DNA of 64,000 bases from the NCBI GenBank assembly GCA_038531945.1, contig JBCBBH010000007.1, positions 62,001 to 126,000 on the forward strand, in the 5' to 3' direction. The notes beneath the pieces are model-generated. The model did no database searches. It was not told where the DNA came from and saw only the letters and a list, made by a program, of their open reading frames with translations. This document shows positions 60,510 to 64,000 of the stretch, piece after piece; positions within the stretch are counted from its first letter, which is position 1, and each line of letters opens with the position of its first letter. This stretch comes from CALBPI01 sp038531945. GTDB lineage: Bacteria > Pseudomonadota > Gammaproteobacteria > Steroidobacterales > Woeseiaceae. Position numbers and translations under genes: made by a program.

Positions 60510-61268
60510 ATGATGAACTCTCTGGATCTTGCCAGCTCATTGGCTGCAACCGCGATCACCACACCGAGAGGTCTGATCGCACGACCAGTGGCGAAGCAGC
60601 CCGCACAACTCATCCAGCTTTACGATATGGAAAACTGCCCGTACTGCAGAATCGTCCGCGAGGCCGTGACTTCGCTGGATATCGACGTGCAGTTAATGCC
60701 CTGCCCGAAAGGCGGCGAAAGATTCCGTCCAGAGGTCGTTGCTCGCGGGGGCAAGGCGCAGTTTCCGTTCATCGTCGATCCAAACACAGGAACCGAGCGC
60801 TACGACTCGGTCGGCATCATTCAATATCTCTATGAAACCTATGCGGAGCGCCGTCCACTGCCTGGTTTTGTTTTGCGTTCGATCAATACGATGGCCGCTC
60901 AATTCGCATCAGGATTGCGCATGGGCCGCGGATTGCGAGCAGCAGCATCGATTCAGCCCGAGCAACCTCTGGAGTTATACAGCTTTGAAGGCAGCCCGTT
61001 TGCACGGCTCGTCCGCGAACGTCTGTGCGAACTTGAGATCCCTTACATCTTGAGAACACTGGGCAAGATTAAGGCGACCGACTTCCTGCCGCCGCCGATT
61101 CGCGACCGCTGGATGCCGGAATATCAGTTCGAGGGACGCAATCGGACTCGGCTTTTTGAGCTCGCCGGCAAAGTGCAAGTTCCCTACTTGATCGATTCGA
61201 ACACCGGAGAGGCAATGTTCGAGTCACGCAAGATCCTGAGTTACCTGAGCGATACTTATGCGCGATGA
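60510..61268 (+). CDS. Protein with two tandem glutaredoxin/GST N-terminal folds
   Basis: 252 residues behind AAGGAG. The first domain has the redox pair C-P-Y-C (43-46) and the second, internally repeated domain has S-P-F-A at the same place (162-165), so only the first could be a disulfide catalyst. Each has the cis-Pro-like V/P-Q-F-P-F-I-V-D or Q-V-P-Y-L-I-D strand and a N-T-G turn. Structure suggests a glutathione-binding redox protein. It lies 24 bp after the M48 gene and is probably in that operon. Confidence 0.85.
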   Translation: MMNSLDLASSLAATAITTPRGLIARPVAKQPAQLIQLYDMENCPYCRIVREAVTSLDIDVQLMPCPKGGERFRPEVVARGGKAQFPFIVDPNTGTERYDSVGIIQYLYETYAERRPLPGFVLRSINTMAAQFASGLRMGRGLRAAASIQPEQPLELYSFEGSPFARLVRERLCELEIPYILRTLGKIKATDFLPPPIRDRWMPEYQFEGRNRTRLFELAGKVQVPYLIDSNTGEAMFESRKILSYLSDTYAR

Positions 61269-61274
61269 TGGGTT

Positions 61275-62588
61275 TCACGACGCCAGTTCGCAGCGGTTGC
61301 GACCCGAGCGTTTGGCCTGATACAAAGCTCGGTCCGCTCGTGCGTACAAATCGTCGGCGGACTCGGCATTCGACAGCACGGCAACACCGCAGGAGACCGT
61401 GACCGGTATCGGATTTCCTTCCCACTCAAATCGGCTAGCTGCCAACAGCTCACGCAACTTGTTGACTATCGTCATAGCATCCACTGAAGGCGTGTTCGGC
61501 AACAGGATCACGAATTCCTCACCACCCAAACGCGCTACGAAATCGGAAGCTCGAGTGTACTGCTCAAGAATCTGCGCCACTTGGTGCAGCACACTGTCAC
61601 CCGCCGGATGACCATGTTCATCGTTGATTCGTTTGAAATGGTCGATATCCCAAATCGCGTACGAGAGAGGTGCATCCTCTCGATTGTGACGGGCAACTTC
61701 CTCATCGACTCGGGCTGCCAACGCACCACGACTGTGAACTTCGGTTAAGGCGTCTTTTAGCGCGAGCGTTCTTTGCTGAGCGAGCGCGGACTCGAGTGTT
61801 TCGACTTGCGATTCCATTGTCGATAACTGCGCCTTCAGCTCTGCATTCCGTTGTTCTGCCTGATCGAGACGTGCAGCTTCAGATTCGCCAAACCTGCTGA
61901 CCCGGCTTCCCAACGCCTGAATGCCATGGCGCACTTTTTCCTTTAAATCGGCAAGATCATCAGAAGCCGCGACATTGTCTTCCAGTGCACCGACCGTCGC
62001 ACGCACATCGGATTGTAATCCGATCGTCGCACTTCTTCCTGCGCTCAAGTCCTTTGACAGTGCACCCACGAGTCCCTCAAGTCCGTCAAGTGCGCTGCGC
62101 ACTTCTGAGAGGAATCGCTCCGTTTCAGTCAGTTTGGTGGTCTGTGCATGCAGATGATTGACGAGCTGGTCTACCCAATCGATGACCGCGTCCGGATGAG
62201 CGTAGTCATCAGACATCTGAAACGAAAATCCGTCGACGGCCATTAACTTGTCGCGGAGCTCGCGGGTCGTCGAAGACTCATCAACCGCAGGACTCGTTGG
62301 GTTCGATCTTAGAGCACGACTGACGAGATCTCGAATGAGGCGATGATCTGGCCCATCGGTTCGCCCCACCACCGGAGCTTCGAGTGACCGACGTGCGATA
62401 CTGATTTGCGCTTCCGTCTCTGTGTCGACGTCGTTGGCTGACGCAATCAATCTCAGCACCTCAGCCAGTAAGCGACTGACCTCAATCACAGATCGCTCGA
62501 CTTCGTCGTATTCTGCAACGAGCTCCCGATACTGCGCTTTCCAATGCTCAGCGTCAGCGCCCATGACGCTTGCAGTAGTCTCTTTCAT
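61275..62588 (-). CDS. Diguanylate cyclase (GGDEF) with coiled-coil N-terminus
   Basis: 437 residues. Residues 1-275 are almost entirely helical with heptad character (a long coiled region near 225-275) and carry no recognised sensor. The GGDEF domain at about 280-437 has G-G-E-E-F and the upstream R-A-S-D inhibitory (I) site at the right distance, so it can make cyclic di-GMP and be inhibited by it. A partner YajQ-type effector is encoded at 51.2 kb. It is convergent with the thioredoxin-fold gene. Confidence 0.9.
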   Translation of the reverse strand: MKETTASVMGADAEHWKAQYRELVAEYDEVERSVIEVSRLLAEVLRLIASANDVDTETEAQISIARRSLEAPVVGRTDGPDHRLIRDLVSRALRSNPTSPAVDESSTTRELRDKLMAVDGFSFQMSDDYAHPDAVIDWVDQLVNHLHAQTTKLTETERFLSEVRSALDGLEGLVGALSKDLSAGRSATIGLQSDVRATVGALEDNVAASDDLADLKEKVRHGIQALGSRVSRFGESEAARLDQAEQRNAELKAQLSTMESQVETLESALAQQRTLALKDALTEVHSRGALAARVDEEVARHNREDAPLSYAIWDIDHFKRINDEHGHPAGDSVLHQVAQILEQYTRASDFVARLGGEEFVILLPNTPSVDAMTIVNKLRELLAASRFEWEGNPIPVTVSCGVAVLSNAESADDLYARADRALYQAKRSGRNRCELAS

Positions 62589-62705
62589 GCCAAGTCAGCG
62601 ACCAATATTGCGAATGACTTTAGCTTGGGGAACTTGCACGCTCGCCTGAAGATCTAAACGGTATTAATCTGTAACAATCGAGACGCACTTTCGGAGTCCA
62701 TCAAC

Positions 62706-63110
62706 ATGACCGCACGCCATGCCATCCCGCTTTGCCTCAGTGTTTGCCTTCTGGTGCTTGGCTTTAGCGCGAATACCACCGCAATGGCCGAAGAGGAAGT
62801 GGCTCGCTTCAAGGGTAGCCGCAGCACCCAAACCGACATTTTCGAGGTGGATGGCCCCTGGTTGCTGGACTGGCGGATGAACAGCGACTATCGCGGACAG
62901 GCCGCGTTTGAACTCAAGCTGCTGGAGGGCCGAAGCGGCCGTTTTCACAGCCGCATCATGAAACCGCGCAAATGGCTCGGCAACGGTCTGAAGCTTTTTG
63001 ACGAGGGCGGTACGTACAAATTCGAAATCGTCTCTTCCTTCACCGACTACACACTGATTGTCATCCAACTGACGGAAGAGGAAGCGGCTGCCTACACACC
63101 TTCCCAGTGA
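62706..63110 (+). CDS. Hypothetical secreted protein
   Basis: 134 residues with a clear signal peptide (L-C-L-S-V-C-L-L-V-L-G-F-S-A-N-T-T-A-M-A). The mature part is basic and beta-rich, with W-L-L-D-W-R-M-N and a G-G-T-Y-K-F-E-I-V-S-S end, like small periplasmic beta-sandwich proteins. I do not recognise a family. Confidence 0.6.
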   Translation: MTARHAIPLCLSVCLLVLGFSANTTAMAEEEVARFKGSRSTQTDIFEVDGPWLLDWRMNSDYRGQAAFELKLLEGRSGRFHSRIMKPRKWLGNGLKLFDEGGTYKFEIVSSFTDYTLIVIQLTEEEAAAYTPSQ

Positions 63111-63125
63111 TGTGTGGCTGACTCA

Positions 63126-63230
63126 TCAGGCAGCAATTTTCTGCCCCAGGCGAGACTGAATATGTCGTGCAAACGGCAGCGGAATACGTCTGGGTAACCG
63201 TTTGTGCACCTTTCGCGCGGACAGAAAAAT
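63126..63230 (-). other. In-frame extension of the methyltransferase-like gene after its TGA
   Basis: Directly after the TGA at 63231-63233 the same frame continues for 34 sense codons to tandem TGA stops. The translation is basic, with an R-K-V-H-K-R-L-P-R-R cluster and P-L-P-F-A-R, and does not look random. It fits the C-terminal part of the preceding protein if the TGA once encoded Trp. Confidence 0.5.
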
Positions 63231-63617
63231 TCATCGGTGCTCGAGAACATTCAACGCGGCGCCAAGATCCCAGATCGGCGGCAATACGTAGGTGATGTGC
63301 TTGCCCACGCGTCTTAGTTCGCGGTCGAAGCGATCTGGATCGTCAATATGTTCCGCGGTGTGCGAACACAAAACGTGCTCAAACTGACCGTCTTCAAAGG
63401 GCAGTTGGTAGATATTCTGAATCTCAACGAAGTTGGGCACCTCGCTGTGCTGAACAATATCCGCATTGACGCCGCCGCCATCAACGTTGCCGCAACAGAT
63501 ATTCAAGTCCCATCGACGGCGTGACACGATTACGGATTTCAGATGCCGATAGCTATACCAGTGCAGGAAAAAACAAATGGCGGTCACCGTGATGACCAAT
63601 GTCAGGAACAACAACAT
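63231..63617 (-). pseudogene. Membrane-anchored SAM-methyltransferase-like protein, interrupted by TGA
   Basis: 128 residues to the TGA. A membrane helix (about residues 2-18) precedes a small Rossmann-type methyltransferase region: W-D-L-N-I-C-C-G-N-V (motif I), a V-E-I-Q-N-I-Y-Q-L-P-F-E-D-G-Q-F-E-H-V-L-C-S-H-T-A-E-H-I-D-D stretch typical of Methyltransf_11, and V-L-P-P-I-W-D-L-G-A-A. It ends abruptly in L-E-H-R, and the frame runs on for 34 codons. A TGG-to-TGA change would explain this. It is possibly a functional shortened protein, a pseudogene or a read-through site. Confidence 0.6.
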
Positions 63618-63679
63618 ATCGATGAGCTCTGCGCTGTGACCGGCGACAGCCGATCAGGCTTTCGGCTTGCGAGAGCAGG

Positions 63680-64000
63680 TTATTCGACGGTCGAGACAAG
63701 GTCGGGCTGGAGCAAAGCAGCCGCATCAGGCTTGTGTGCGCGCAGGGTGTCTATGTCGAGACCCACGAGCTCGTAGGGCAGAACCAACCACTCGTCGGTC
63801 TCATGGCGGAAGTAATCTGGACGTCGGCCACTGCGGTTGCGACCGGGTTTATGAAACAGCGTCGCGGTCCGCAGCTCGTTCGGCAGGTTGCGCTTTAGCT
63901 TGTGGGCTAAACGCTTGCGCACAACGTCCAGCGTCTGACCCGAGCCACTGACATCATCAACGATCAGCAGTCGATCCTCAGCGTTGAGAGTCTCCAGCAG
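63680..64000 (-). CDS. Phosphoribosyltransferase, 5' truncated by the window edge
   Basis: Frame enters from the right edge. The PRPP-binding motif L-L-I-V-D-D-V-S-G-S-G-Q-T (about ten residues in) identifies a type I phosphoribosyltransferase. The C-terminal part has a charged A-T-L-F-H-K-P-G-R-N and a W-L-V-L-P-Y-E-L-V-G region like hypoxanthine/xanthine enzymes of the ComF/Gpt type. The substrate is not assignable from the fragment. It reads into the methyltransferase-like gene 62 bp downstream. Confidence 0.8.
   Translation of the reverse strand: MLETLNAEDRLLIVDDVSGSGQTLDVVRKRLAHKLKRNLPNELRTATLFHKPGRNRSGRRPDYFRHETDEWLVLPYELVGLDIDTLRAHKPDAAALLQPDLVSTVE

Noticed and set aside
63231..63233. 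TGA as a selenocysteine codon
   Set aside because: No SECIS-like hairpin is obvious just downstream, no selenium gene is in the window, and Sec would not be expected between an Arg-ending motif and a basic tail; a Trp-to-stop change is simpler.

Overview
The window reads as about 64 kb of chromosome from a free-living gammaproteobacterium, moderately GC-rich, with densely packed genes and no rRNA, tRNA, IS element, prophage or CRISPR array that I can see. Several gene orders are classic for Gammaproteobacteria: priA-argS-SPOR; ntrX-ntrY-DUF4390-rsmB-fmt-def diverging from lysM-dprA-smg-topA-tsaC-hemF; and a DUF3379 anti-sigma/ECF sigma pair. HemB is of the zinc-free, magnesium type known from Pseudomonas. 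The exact family cannot be fixed from the sequence; a deep-branching, marine-type lineage is a guess.

Layout. 1-4.4 kb: end of a LolA-like protein, an outer-membrane barrel protein, a DUF427 gene with a membrane partner, hemH and a VOC-like gene. 4.4-6.0 kb: a FEN-type exonuclease and an HNH nuclease. 6.0-6.4 kb: the only gene-free stretch longer than 300 bp, with two consensus DnaA boxes, direct repeats, a hairpin and an AT-rich patch in front of priA. 6.4-12.2 kb: priA, argS, SPOR protein, CapA-type lipoprotein. 12.2-19.5 kb (minus strand): ACT protein, a degenerate NtrX, NtrY, DUF4390, rsmB, fmt, def. 19.8-28 kb (plus strand): lysM, dprA, smg, topA, an exported methyltransferase-like lipoprotein, tsaC, hemF; then tag on the minus strand. 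28.6-33.5 kb: anti-sigma and sigma factor, hemB, aroE, a four-repeat DUF4397 lipoprotein. 33.5-38.6 kb: gor, prlC, an HD phosphohydrolase, panD.

38.7-45.7 kb holds a complete, unfused tryptophan operon on the minus strand, trpE-G-D-C-F-B-A plus a DUF2007 zinc-ribbon gene. Nearly every junction is a 4-nt start/stop overlap. In front of trpE lies a full attenuator: a 22-residue leader peptide with tandem Trp codons, competing hairpins and a terminator. The best promoter match puts the transcript start about at the leader ATG.

45.7-64 kb is mostly transport, redox and envelope genes: SLC13 permease, ABC exporter, thioredoxin-like lipoprotein, yajQ, ppc, MFS transporter, DCC protein, a TfpZ-like membrane protein, a YhiN flavoprotein, a tandem pair of YbjQ-domain proteins followed by an M48 protease and a double thioredoxin-fold protein, a diguanylate cyclase, and finally a membrane-anchored methyltransferase-like gene interrupted by an in-frame TGA beside a truncated phosphoribosyltransferase gene.

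No wholly new system stands out. The points most worth a second look are the trp leader, the origin-like block before priA, the NtrX that has lost its ATPase and sigma-54 motifs, the YbjQ/YbjQ/M48 cluster and the TGA-interrupted methyltransferase.
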